From Halomonas sp. CUBES01 (GTDB taxonomy: Bacteria; Pseudomonadota; Gammaproteobacteria; Pseudomonadales; Halomonadaceae): DNA of 64,000 bases. Numbering within the stretch: position 1 is the stretch's first letter; each line of letters opens with the position of its first letter. Below the pieces are notes generated by a model that saw only the letters and a list, made by a program, of their open reading frames with translations, was not told the DNA's origin and did not search any database. The stretch covers positions 186,001-250,000 of the forward strand of contig NZ_JAJLLW010000001.1 in the NCBI RefSeq assembly GCF_020991005.1, in the 5' to 3' direction. Made by a program: the position numbers and the translations under genes. Shown here one piece after another: positions 32,915 through 41,038 of this stretch.

Positions 32915-34233
32915 TGACATCGCTTACCCTGGGCGCAGGTGGTTTTATTGTCCTGCTGTTCATGATGGCTTCACGTATTCCGATTGGCTTGGCCATGCTG
33001 GTCGTTGGTGCGCTAGGCATGATGCTCATCACCGGGCCGATGGGCATCTTGAATGGCTTGAAGACGCTCCCTTACGAACACTTTTCCAGTCATACGCTAT
33101 CCATCATTCCGCTTTTCCTGCTCATGGGCCAGTTTGCGGCGAGAGCCGGGCTTTCCCGGGCCATGTTCCAGGCCGCCAACGATTGGCTGGGACACCGTCG
33201 CGGTGGGCTGGCGATGTCCACGATTGGCGCCTGCGGCGCTTTTGGCGCCATTTGCGGCTCTTCGCTGGCCACGGCGGCGACCATGACACAGGTGGCACTG
33301 CCTGAAATGGAGCGCCAGGGATATCGCGGTAGCCTGGCGACCGGTGCGCTAGCGGCGGGTGGCACGCTCGGGATCCTGATTCCCCCCTCTGTGGTGCTGG
33401 TCATCTATGCGATTCTGGCTGAACAGAACATTAACGAAATGTTTGCCGCCGCGCTGGTGCCGGGGCTGCTGGCGGTATTCAGCTATATGCTGGCCATCTC
33501 GCTATACGTGCGGCTCTTCCCGAGTAGTGCGCCGAATAAGGCGAAATCATCCCGGGGAGCGCGCTGGCGCTCGCTACTGGAAGTATGGCCTGGTGCCGCC
33601 ATTTTTATCGTGGTCATCGGGGGCATCTATACCGGTGTCTTTACCCCCACCGAAGCGGCAGCCGTAGGCGCGGTCGCCACGGGGATTCTGGCGATGACCC
33701 GCGGCGGGCTGCGCTGGAGCGGGCTTCGCGACTGCGTGCTCGACACTGCCGTGACCTCGGCAATGATCTTCTTCATCGTGCTCGGTGCCAGCGTTTTCAA
33801 CAGCTTCCTTGCCCTGACTCAGCTGCCGCAAATCACGGCTGGCTGGATCGTAGGCCTCGAGATCAGTCCCTGGGTGGTGCTGGCCGGCATCTTGTTATGT
33901 TATCTGGTGCTCGGCTGCTTCATGGACAGCCTGTCGATGATATTGCTCACCGTGCCCATCTTTCTGCCCATCATCATGGGTATGGACTTCGGCTTGCCCG
34001 CCACGGATGTGGCGATCTGGTTCGGTATCCTGGCGCTGGTGGTCGTCGAGGTTGGCATGATCACGCCGCCGGTGGGGCTGAACATCTTCATCATCCACTC
34101 CATGGCGCCGCGCATTCCCTTGACGGAAACCTTTAAAGGCATCCTGCCTTTCCTGGTCGCTGACCTGATCCGCATCATTCTGCTGGTGTTCTTCCCCGCC
34201 ATCACGCTTGGCTTCGTCTACTTGATCAACTGA
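32914..34233 (+). CDS. TRAP transporter large permease (DctM type), ferulate operon
   Basis: The 439-residue protein has the DctM core: PLFLLMGQFAARAGLSRAMF, GACGAFGAICGSSLATAATMTQVALPEM, LAAGGTLGILIPPSVVLVIYA, GIYTGVFTPTEAAAVGAVA and EVGMITPPVGLNIFIIHS. It starts at ATG 32914; the longer open frame from 32779 lies inside dctQ. The ferulate-cleaving genes follow directly, so p-coumarate, ferulate or a relative is the likely solute, comparable to the TarPQM system of Rhodopseudomonas palustris. Confidence 0.92.
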   Translation: MTSLTLGAGGFIVLLFMMASRIPIGLAMLVVGALGMMLITGPMGILNGLKTLPYEHFSSHTLSIIPLFLLMGQFAARAGLSRAMFQAANDWLGHRRGGLAMSTIGACGAFGAICGSSLATAATMTQVALPEMERQGYRGSLATGALAAGGTLGILIPPSVVLVIYAILAEQNINEMFAAALVPGLLAVFSYMLAISLYVRLFPSSAPNKAKSSRGARWRSLLEVWPGAAIFIVVIGGIYTGVFTPTEAAAVGAVATGILAMTRGGLRWSGLRDCVLDTAVTSAMIFFIVLGASVFNSFLALTQLPQITAGWIVGLEISPWVVLAGILLCYLVLGCFMDSLSMILLTVPIFLPIIMGMDFGLPATDVAIWFGILALVVVEVGMITPPVGLNIFIIHSMAPRIPLTETFKGILPFLVADLIRIILLVFFPAITLGFVYLIN

Positions 34234-34314
34234 GCCAGAGGTAAGACATGAACCACGTCGCGATCCAGCCAAGATTAACGCCCACTTGATGGCGAGGAGA
34301 TAGCTAATCGAGAC

Positions 34315-34348
34315 GTTCAGCGCTGAACAAATTGTTAAACGATCGTTT
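34315..34348. promoter_or_regulatory. Two perfect palindromes before ech
   Basis: GTTCAGCGCTGAAC (34315-34328) and AAACGATCGTTT (34337-34348) lie 9 bp apart in the 162-bp gap between dctM and ech. They look unlike the MarR-type and PcaR-type sites. They could be operators of an internal promoter for ech-vdh. No regulator can be assigned. Confidence 0.4.
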
Positions 34349-34395
34349 TTGATAAGTAACGTTGTAAGTCGTTCGATAAACCCGAGGAGCAAGAG

Positions 34396-35226
34396 ATGAG
34401 TCATTACCAAGATCGCTGGCAAACCGTGAAGGTTAACGTCGAAGAGGGCATTGCCTGGGTGACGTTGAATCGCCCTGAAAAGCGCAACGCCATGAGCCCG
34501 ACGCTCAACCGTGAAATGATCGATGTGCTGGAGACCATCGAACTGGATCAAGAGGCCCACGTACTGGTGCTGAGTGGCGAGGGCGAATCCTTTTCTGCCG
34601 GCATGGATCTCAAGGAGTACTTCCGCGAGATCGACGCCAGCCCCGAGATCGTTCAGGTCAAGGTGCGCCGTGACGCCTCTACCTGGCAGTGGAAGCTGCT
34701 GCGCCACTACGCCAAGCCCACTATCGCCATGGTCAATGGCTGGTGCTTTGGCGGGGCCTTCTCGCCGCTGGTGGCCTGCGACCTGGCGATTGCCGCCGAC
34801 GAGTCGGTGTTCGGCCTTTCCGAAATCAACTGGGGTATTCCCCCAGGCAATCTGGTCAGCAAAGCCATGGCTGACACCGTGGGCCATCGTGAAGCGCTCT
34901 ACTACATCATGACCGGAGAAACGTTTACCGGGCCCGAGGCGGCCAAGATGGGGCTGGTGAATAAAAGTGTGCCGCTCGCCGAGCTGCGTGACGCCACCCG
35001 GGAGCTGGCGACCACGCTGCGTGACAAGAATCCGGTGGTGATGCGTGCGGCCAAGATCGGCTTCAAGATGTGCCGCGAACTGACCTGGGAGCAGAATGAA
35101 GAGTACCTCTACGCCAAGCTTGACCAGGCGCAGCAGCTCGATCCGGAACAGGGGCGCGAGCAAGGGCTGAAGCAGTTCCTCGACGAAAAGAGCATCAAGC
35201 CCGGGCTTGAGAGTTATCACCGTTAA
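34396..35226 (+). CDS. ech: Feruloyl-CoA hydratase/lyase (HCHL)
   Basis: The 276-residue crotonase-fold enzyme hydrates feruloyl-CoA and cleaves it to vanillin and acetyl-CoA. It is nearly co-linear with P. fluorescens HCHL: Ser123 and Glu143 (FGLSEINWG) and Tyr239 (EEYLYAKLDQ) fall at the same numbers as the residues known for catalysis and substrate binding. AGMDLKEYFREID and AMVNGWCFGGAFSPL form the oxyanion and acyl-CoA regions. GAGGAGCAAGAG precedes the start. vdh follows 44 bp later. Confidence 0.95.
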   Translation: MSHYQDRWQTVKVNVEEGIAWVTLNRPEKRNAMSPTLNREMIDVLETIELDQEAHVLVLSGEGESFSAGMDLKEYFREIDASPEIVQVKVRRDASTWQWKLLRHYAKPTIAMVNGWCFGGAFSPLVACDLAIAADESVFGLSEINWGIPPGNLVSKAMADTVGHREALYYIMTGETFTGPEAAKMGLVNKSVPLAELRDATRELATTLRDKNPVVMRAAKIGFKMCRELTWEQNEEYLYAKLDQAQQLDPEQGREQGLKQFLDEKSIKPGLESYHR

Positions 35227-35270
35227 ACCCGGACAACAACAACCGACAATGATGTAAACGAGAGGTTGCC

Positions 35271-36719
35271 ATGGATCTTGAACTGTTAATTGGCGGTGAG
35301 CGGTGTGCCGCTGAACAATGCGCGAACTTTACGCGGGCCAATCCGCTGACCGGTGATGTCGTCACCCAGGCCGCGGCGGCCTCTGCCGCCGATGCGGCGC
35401 GGGCCGCAGACGCCGCCGCGAACGCCTTCCCTGCCTGGTCAAGAACGGGGCCCGGCGAAAGGCGCGCCAAGCTGCTCAAGGCGGCCGACGCCATGGAGGC
35501 ACGCCAAGCCGATTTCATCGAACGGATGGTCGATGAAACCGGCGCTACGCCAGGCTGGGCAGGCTTTAACGTCATGGTCGCCGCCAGCATTCTGCGTGAG
35601 GCGGCGTCGCTGACTACGCAGGTAGGCGGCGAAGTAATACCCTCTAACGTGCCCGGCAGTTTAGCGATGGGCGTGCGCGTGCCCTGTGGCGTGGTGGTGG
35701 GCATTGCACCCTGGAACGCGCCCATCATACTGGGTACCCGTGCCATCGCCACCCCGCTGGCGTGCGGCAATACGGTCGTCCTCAAGGCCTCCGAACAGTG
35801 CCCTGCGACCCACCATCTGATCGGGGAAGTGCTGGTCGAGGCGGGCCTGGGCGATGGCATCGTTAATGTGGTGACCAATGCGCCCCCGCAGGCCGCCGAG
35901 GTCGTCGAGGCGCTGATCGAACATCAAGCCGTACGGCGTATCAACTTCACCGGCTCTACCCAGGTGGGGCGCATCATTGCCGAAAAGGCGGCGCGTCATC
36001 TTAAGCCGGTCTTGCTGGAACTGGGTGGAAAGGCGCCGTTCGTGGTGCTTGACGATGCCGACCTGGATGCCGCCGTGGAGGCCGCTGCCTTTGGCGCCTT
36101 CTTCAATCAGGGGCAGATCTGTATGTCCACCGAGCGGCTGATTGTGGTGGATGCGGTCGCCGATGCCTTCGTCGAAAAACTGGCTCGCAAGGCGGAAACA
36201 CTGCGCGCGGGTGACCCGAAAGAAGAAGGCAATGCGCTGGGGACGCTGATCAATCGCGAATCGGGCGAGAAACTTAATGCCCTGATCGACGACGCCCGGC
36301 AGCACGGCGCGCGCCTCGCCTGCGGCGGCAAGGCCGAAGGCGTCATCATGCAGCCGACCGTGGTCGATGGGGTCACCCAGGCGATGCGTCTGTATGGCGA
36401 AGAGTCGTTTGGCCCGGTGGTGGCGCTGATGCGCGTCAAGGATGAGGAAGACGCGCTGCGCGTGGCGAACGATAGCGAATACGGCCTTTCAGCCGCTGTG
36501 TTCAGCCGCGACACCGCCCGGGCGATGCAGTTTGCCCAACGCATTGAGTCGGGTATTTGCCATATCAATGCGCCCACCGTGCACGATGAGCCGCAGATGC
36601 CCTTTGGCGGCGTCAAATCGAGCGGCTATGGACGCTTCGGCGGCAAGGCCGGGATCGAGGAATTCACCGACCTGCGCTGGATGACCATGCAGCTTGGTCC
36701 GCGCCATTACCCTATTTAG
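35271..36719 (+). CDS. vdh: Vanillin dehydrogenase (aldehyde dehydrogenase family)
   Basis: The 482-residue NAD(P)-dependent enzyme oxidises vanillin to vanillate and should act on 4-hydroxybenzaldehyde too. ALDH motifs are GIAPWNAPIILGTRA, NFTGSTQVGRIIAE, the general-base Glu in LLELGGKAPF, the nucleophilic Cys in FFNQGQICMSTER, and EESFGPVVALMRV. The wording VPCGVVVGIAPWNAP and INAPTVHDEPQMPFGGVKSSGYGR fits salicylaldehyde/vanillin dehydrogenases. Its position right after ech in the same operon supports Vdh. Confidence 0.93.
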   Translation: MDLELLIGGERCAAEQCANFTRANPLTGDVVTQAAAASAADAARAADAAANAFPAWSRTGPGERRAKLLKAADAMEARQADFIERMVDETGATPGWAGFNVMVAASILREAASLTTQVGGEVIPSNVPGSLAMGVRVPCGVVVGIAPWNAPIILGTRAIATPLACGNTVVLKASEQCPATHHLIGEVLVEAGLGDGIVNVVTNAPPQAAEVVEALIEHQAVRRINFTGSTQVGRIIAEKAARHLKPVLLELGGKAPFVVLDDADLDAAVEAAAFGAFFNQGQICMSTERLIVVDAVADAFVEKLARKAETLRAGDPKEEGNALGTLINRESGEKLNALIDDARQHGARLACGGKAEGVIMQPTVVDGVTQAMRLYGEESFGPVVALMRVKDEEDALRVANDSEYGLSAAVFSRDTARAMQFAQRIESGICHINAPTVHDEPQMPFGGVKSSGYGRFGGKAGIEEFTDLRWMTMQLGPRHYPI

Positions 36720-36776
36720 CTAAGTGCAGGACACCATGTCCTGCAAGCAAGCGACGTCAATAAGGAGTCCATTACA

Positions 36777-37823
36777 ATGACAATAAAACCCACACTCGCC
36801 AGCCTCGCGTTGATCAGCGGCATGCTCATCAGCGCGGGTGGCCACGCCCAAGACACCGTGACCCTGCGTCTGCACCACTTTGCCGCCCCTTCCACCCCCG
36901 TGCAGACCGAGTATCTGGAACCCTGGGCACAGCGAATCGAAGCGCAGTCCGACGGGGCCATCAACGTCGAAATATTCCCTGCCATGCAGCTGGGCGGGTC
37001 GGCCCCCTCCCTTTACGACCAGGCCAAGGACGGGGTCGTCGACATTGCCTGGACCTTGTTGAGCTATACGCCGAATCGCTTTCCCGAGTCGGAGGCATTC
37101 GACCAGCCCTTCCTGCCCACCACCGGGGAAGCCACCAGCATGGCGGCCCATGAGTTTGCGACAACGCATATGCAAGATGACTTCGAGGGTGTCTACCCGA
37201 TCGCCGTCTTTGCCCATACGCCGGGCAAACTGCATACCAGGGACGTATCTATCGAAAGTGCTGATGATCTCGATGGCCTGGCCCTTCGTGCCCCTTCGAA
37301 GACCATGAATCGCTATCTGGGGCTGCTGGGCGCGCAAGCGGTGGGCATGCCAATGCCGCAAATTCCGGAAGCCATCTCCCGGGGAGTGATCGACGGCTTG
37401 GCGCTGCCGTTTGAAAGTGCGGCGGCGCTGGGCGTGCTGGACGTTGCCCAGAACCACACCTTTTTCGAGGGCGAACATGGGCTATATACGGCCATGATGG
37501 TGCTGGCCATGAACCAGGCTAGCTATGATGCGCTTTCGCCGGCGCTGCAGCAGGTGATTGACGACAATGCCGGACTTGCGGAAGCACAGCGCATCGGTCA
37601 GGTCATGGATCAAGCAGAAGAGAAGGCGATTGACGCCATTGAAGCAAGCGGTGAGGGGAACATGGTCTACATCACCGAGGATTCGCTGCAACCCTGGCAG
37701 GCGGCTGCTGAAACGGCCACAGCCCAGTGGATTGACGACATGGAGAGCCGTGGCTTCGATGGCCAACGGCTTTATGATGAGGCGACGCGACTGGTAGAGA
37801 CGTATACCGAGCAGACACAGTAG
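36777..37823 (+). CDS. TRAP solute-binding protein (DctP type), ferulate operon
   Basis: The 348-residue protein has a signal peptide (LASLALISGMLISAGGHAQ) and a DctP fold (VTLRLHHFAAPSTPVQTEYLEPWAQ, MQLGGSAPSLYDQAKDGVVDIAWTLLSY, and LDGLALRAPSKTMNRYLGLLGAQAVGMPMPQIPEAI with the ligand-binding arginine). It differs clearly from the two paralogous binding proteins at 22781 and 38056 and lacks their cysteine pair. It ends the operon dctQ-dctM-ech-vdh-dctP, so its permease is probably the pair at 32315-34233. A strong terminator follows. Confidence 0.9.
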   Translation: MTIKPTLASLALISGMLISAGGHAQDTVTLRLHHFAAPSTPVQTEYLEPWAQRIEAQSDGAINVEIFPAMQLGGSAPSLYDQAKDGVVDIAWTLLSYTPNRFPESEAFDQPFLPTTGEATSMAAHEFATTHMQDDFEGVYPIAVFAHTPGKLHTRDVSIESADDLDGLALRAPSKTMNRYLGLLGAQAVGMPMPQIPEAISRGVIDGLALPFESAAALGVLDVAQNHTFFEGEHGLYTAMMVLAMNQASYDALSPALQQVIDDNAGLAEAQRIGQVMDQAEEKAIDAIEASGEGNMVYITEDSLQPWQAAAETATAQWIDDMESRGFDGQRLYDEATRLVETYTEQTQ

Positions 37824-37847
37824 CCTTTATTGTCATCTGGCATCGTC

Positions 37848-37877
37848 AACCGCCTTCGCGCCTGCGAAGGCGGTTTT
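37848..37877 (+). terminator. Terminator of the ech-vdh-dctP operon
   Basis: AACCGCCTTCGC-GCCT-GCGAAGGCGGTT is a perfect 12-bp stem followed by TT and C, 25 bp after the dctP stop. Confidence 0.9.
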
Positions 37878-38004
37878 CTGCTATGGGAGGCGCCTGGGCC
37901 GATCCGGTGCGCAGGCGTTGTTAAGGCGCTCGACGGACTATAGACCAATGTCGATTAGCCCCGCGCTCCATAGTGGACTAACGTAGTGTTATATGGCGAA
38001 CTAA

Positions 38005-38021
38005 TATTCGCTATGCGAACT
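38005..38021. promoter_or_regulatory. PcaR-type palindrome, site D (before TRAP operon 38056-40897)
   Basis: TATTCG-CTATG-CGAACT matches GTTCG-N5-CGAAC except for the first arm base. A further CGAAC half-site occurs at 37997-38001, 19 bp before the right arm, the same 19-bp step as the extra half-site at site C. The element ends about 35 bp before the dctP start. It links this transporter to the pca regulon by inference. Confidence 0.5.
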
Positions 38022-38055
38022 GATATGAATCCAATAATAAATGCCTGGAGCCCCT

Positions 38056-39084
38056 ATGAAAACGATGCTCACCCGCTGCTTGCTTGCAGCTGCCGTCGCC
38101 GGTGTGACAGCCGCCTCGGCGCAAGCAGAAACGACCCTGCGTATGGCGCATTTCTGGCCTGGAGCCTCGGGTATCAATGAAGCTATTTTTGAAGCCTGGG
38201 CCGAGACCATCGAAGAAGCGTCTGGCGGCGATCTAACCGTTGAAATGTTCCCTTCCGGCACCCTGGCCAAGCCAGACGCCATTTATGAGGCTGTCGCAAA
38301 CGGCATCGCGGACATCGGCGCAACCGCGCAGGGGTACACCGCTGGACGCTTCCCGCTGTCGCAGATCGTCGAACTGCCAGGCGTCGCGACGACCGCGACC
38401 CAGGGAGCCTGCGTGCTGCAAACGCTTTACGACGACGGCCACCTGGATAGTGAGTATGAGGACACGCGCCCGCTGTTCATGTTCACCACCGGGCCAGGCG
38501 GTATCCATACCATCGATACGGATGTGCAGCGCCCAGAAGACCTTGAAGGCCTGCGCATCCGTCGACCAACGGCTGTGGCGGGCCAGATGCTGGACAATAT
38601 GGGGGCCGAACCGGTCGGCATGCCGGCACCGGATATCTACACGTCCATGCAGCGTGGCGTTATCGATGGACTTAGCTTCCCCTGGGAGGGCCTTAAAGGC
38701 TTCCGCATCAATGAGCTGGTCAACTACCACACCGAGGTGCCGTTCTACACGTTGATTTTCGTCGCCACCATGAATCAGCGCGCTTACGACAGCCTGACGC
38801 CTGAGCAACAAGCCGTCATCAACAATAACGCGGGCATGAAGTGGGCAGAGAACGCGGGCGAAGTATTTGACCGCCTGGACGTTGAAGGCAAGCAGGAAGC
38901 GGCCGACGCGGGTCACACCATCCGCGAAATCGACAATCCGCTGGATCATCCCGATTGGCAAAAGCCGCTCAAGGACGGTATCGAAAGCTATCTCACCGAG
39001 CTTGAAGAGCGGGGCCTGCCAGGCCGAGAGGTTTACGACGCCGCGCTTGACGCCAGCGAGTCCTGTGCCACCCAACAGGGGTAG
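38056..39084 (+). CDS. TRAP solute-binding protein (DctP type) with a conserved cysteine pair
   Basis: The 342-residue protein starts at ATG 38056 (GGAGCCCCT before it) with the signal TMLTRCLLAAAVAGVTAASAQA. The mature part reads TTLRMAHFWPGASG, IADIGATAQGYTAGRFPLSQIVELPG, the QGACVLQ cysteine, LEGLRIRRPTAVAGQ and MQRGVIDGLSFPWEGLK, and ends SESCATQQG with the second cysteine. It is a close paralogue of the vanAB-linked protein at 22781. It is followed at once by its dctQ and dctM. Solute is unknown; the PcaR-type site suggests protocatechuate or another aromatic acid. Confidence 0.9.
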   Translation: MKTMLTRCLLAAAVAGVTAASAQAETTLRMAHFWPGASGINEAIFEAWAETIEEASGGDLTVEMFPSGTLAKPDAIYEAVANGIADIGATAQGYTAGRFPLSQIVELPGVATTATQGACVLQTLYDDGHLDSEYEDTRPLFMFTTGPGGIHTIDTDVQRPEDLEGLRIRRPTAVAGQMLDNMGAEPVGMPAPDIYTSMQRGVIDGLSFPWEGLKGFRINELVNYHTEVPFYTLIFVATMNQRAYDSLTPEQQAVINNNAGMKWAENAGEVFDRLDVEGKQEAADAGHTIREIDNPLDHPDWQKPLKDGIESYLTELEERGLPGREVYDAALDASESCATQQG

Positions 39085-39090
39085 TCCGTC

Positions 39091-39618
39091 ATGCAGTCAA
39101 TCCTGTTAAGGGCCAGCCATTGGCTGGCCCTGTTTTGCCGTCTGGTCGCAGGTGTTGCGCTTATCAGCCTGTTGGCAGTGACCATCGCGGATGTTTCCAC
39201 GCGTTATTTATCAAAGCTTACCGAAGGGGCCATCGCGTTTCGTGTGAGCGGCAGCGTTGAGCTGGTTAGCTACCTGATGCTGTTTTCTTTATTGGCCGCC
39301 ATGGCGGCCAATGTCGAGAAAAGCCAGGTGGTGGTGGAGGCTTTCTCCCATGGCCTCCCGACAACGCTGAAAACGCGGCTGCATGGCGTTTATCTATTGG
39401 GGTTTGCCGTCCTTGGTCTGGTGCTATTCTTCGGCCTGCTGGACTCCGCCGCCTCGGCGGCCCGCCATGGGGAGGTAACGCAAGACCTGCGTATCCCGAT
39501 GGGGCCGGTTTACTATCTGGCGGCCTTCTTGAGCATATTGCTGGGTATACGCAGCGCGATCCATGCGCTGTTGGGCATGCTGTTTGGCGTTGAAGAGGAG
39601 GCAGCCCATGGGGAGTGA
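39091..39618 (+). CDS. TRAP transporter small permease (DctQ type)
   Basis: The 175-residue protein has four hydrophobic segments (VAGVALISLLAVTIADVSTRYL, VELVSYLMLFSLLAAMAANVEKSQVVVEAF and two later ones). It starts 6 bp after the binding-protein stop and overlaps dctM by 11 bp, so the three are one operon. It may also serve the orphan binding protein of the vanAB operon. Confidence 0.9.
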   Translation: MQSILLRASHWLALFCRLVAGVALISLLAVTIADVSTRYLSKLTEGAIAFRVSGSVELVSYLMLFSLLAAMAANVEKSQVVVEAFSHGLPTTLKTRLHGVYLLGFAVLGLVLFFGLLDSAASAARHGEVTQDLRIPMGPVYYLAAFLSILLGIRSAIHALLGMLFGVEEEAAHGE

Positions 39619-40897
39619 AGTAATCGGTGCCATGGGGCTGGGGCTGTTATTGGTACTGATGATTCTGCGTGTGCCCGTTGCCTTGACGATGCTGATCGTC
39701 GGCGTGGCGGGGTTTGCCCAGATCATCAGTTGGGATGCGGCTATCGCCCAGCTGAAGACAGTGCCTGTGGAAGTGCTCTCGAACTACAGCTTCAGTGCTG
39801 TGCCCATGTTTGTCTTGATGGGGGTGCTGGCCGCGCATTCGGGGATGGCCGGTAAGCTGTTTGATTCGACGCGAACCATCTGCGGCGGCTGGAAAGGTGG
39901 CCTGGCCATCGCGGCGGTGGGTTCCTGCGGTATCTTCTCGGCGATTTCCGGCTCCTCGCTGGCAACAGCAAGCACCATGACTCGAGTGGCGCTGCCGGAA
40001 ATGGAGCGTTATGGCTACAACCGCGGCTTGGCGACAGGTGCTCTGGCCGCAGGCGGCACGCTGGGCATCATGATTCCGCCGAGTATCGCGCTGCTTATCT
40101 ACGCCATACTGACCGAGCAGTCCGTTGGCGATATGTTCATGGCCGGGCTGATTCCCGGCCTGCTGGGGCTGGTCATGTATGCGCTGACCATCACGGTACT
40201 GATGCGGCTGCGTCCCTCACTTGCCGTGGCCGGTGAGCCGACCGCCTGGAAAACCAAGCTCGCTTCGCTGACGGGGTTGCTGCCGTTCTTTGGCGTTTTC
40301 CTGATCATGATCCTGGGTATCTATTTCGGCGCCTTTACGCCCACCGAAGGGGCCAGCGTCGGCGCTTTCGCGACCTTGTTATATGCCCTGGCCAAAGGCA
40401 TGCGCCTGAGTGGCTTGTGGCGCAGTCTTCAGGAGACACTGGCGCTTTCTGCCGTGGTCTTCTTTATGCTGGTAGGGGCCGAAACGCTTGGCTATTTCAT
40501 TTCGGTATCGCGTATCTCGTTCTCGATTACCGACGTGCTTTACGGCATGGATTTGACGCCCTTGGTCGTCGTGCTATGCATTCTGGCGCTCTACTTTGTG
40601 CTGGGCATGTTCATGGACTCCATCGCCATGCTGGTGATCACCGTGCCGGTGGTATACCCCATCATCCAGGCCATGGGTATCGACCCGGTGTGGTTCGGCA
40701 TCATCACCGTCCTGACGGTGGAACTGGGGCTAATGACTCCGCCCGTGGGGATGAACGTGTTCGTGATCAAGGCGATGGCGCCGCACGTGGGGCTGGGGGA
40801 GATATTTAAAGGGGTGGCCCCCTTTGTGGTGTCTGATCTGTTGCGCCTGACACTTTTGATTCTGTTCCCGGTACTCTCGACCTTCTTTTTGCTTTAA
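39608..40897 (+). CDS. TRAP transporter large permease (DctM type)
   Basis: The 429-residue protein starts at ATG 39608, preceded by GAGGAGG, inside the dctQ gene. DctM features are PMFVLMGVLAAHSGMAGKLF, GSCGIFSAISGSSLATASTMTRVALPEM, LAAGGTLGIMIPPSIALLIYA, GIYFGAFTPTEGASVGAFA and ELGLMTPPVGMNVFVIKAMAP. It ends a dctPQM operon. A modest hairpin GCCCGG/CCGGGC at 40959-40977 lies between it and the convergent alcohol dehydrogenase, without a U-run. Confidence 0.92.
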   Translation: MGSEVIGAMGLGLLLVLMILRVPVALTMLIVGVAGFAQIISWDAAIAQLKTVPVEVLSNYSFSAVPMFVLMGVLAAHSGMAGKLFDSTRTICGGWKGGLAIAAVGSCGIFSAISGSSLATASTMTRVALPEMERYGYNRGLATGALAAGGTLGIMIPPSIALLIYAILTEQSVGDMFMAGLIPGLLGLVMYALTITVLMRLRPSLAVAGEPTAWKTKLASLTGLLPFFGVFLIMILGIYFGAFTPTEGASVGAFATLLYALAKGMRLSGLWRSLQETLALSAVVFFMLVGAETLGYFISVSRISFSITDVLYGMDLTPLVVVLCILALYFVLGMFMDSIAMLVITVPVVYPIIQAMGIDPVWFGIITVLTVELGLMTPPVGMNVFVIKAMAPHVGLGEIFKGVAPFVVSDLLRLTLLILFPVLSTFFLL

Positions 40898-41038
40898 GTG
40901 CATGGAAATAAGCGATGCCAAGGCCTGGTCATAACGTCCGTTGTTGACGGAGGCCATCGCCCGGTACAAGGCCGGGCTTGGCAGACGTCAATGGCGGATA
41001 GATGGTGATCCGGTGGCAATGTAATCAACGAGCGCGCT

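Noticed and set aside
33895..35220. A 441-codon open frame antisense to dctM and ech
   Set aside because: It spans two well-supported genes on the other strand and the gap between them, and carries no family motif.
40959..40977. Hairpin GCCCGG/CCGGGC as a terminator between dctM and the alcohol dehydrogenase
   Set aside because: The stem is only 6 bp and no T-run follows on either strand, so I mention it only within the dctM entry.
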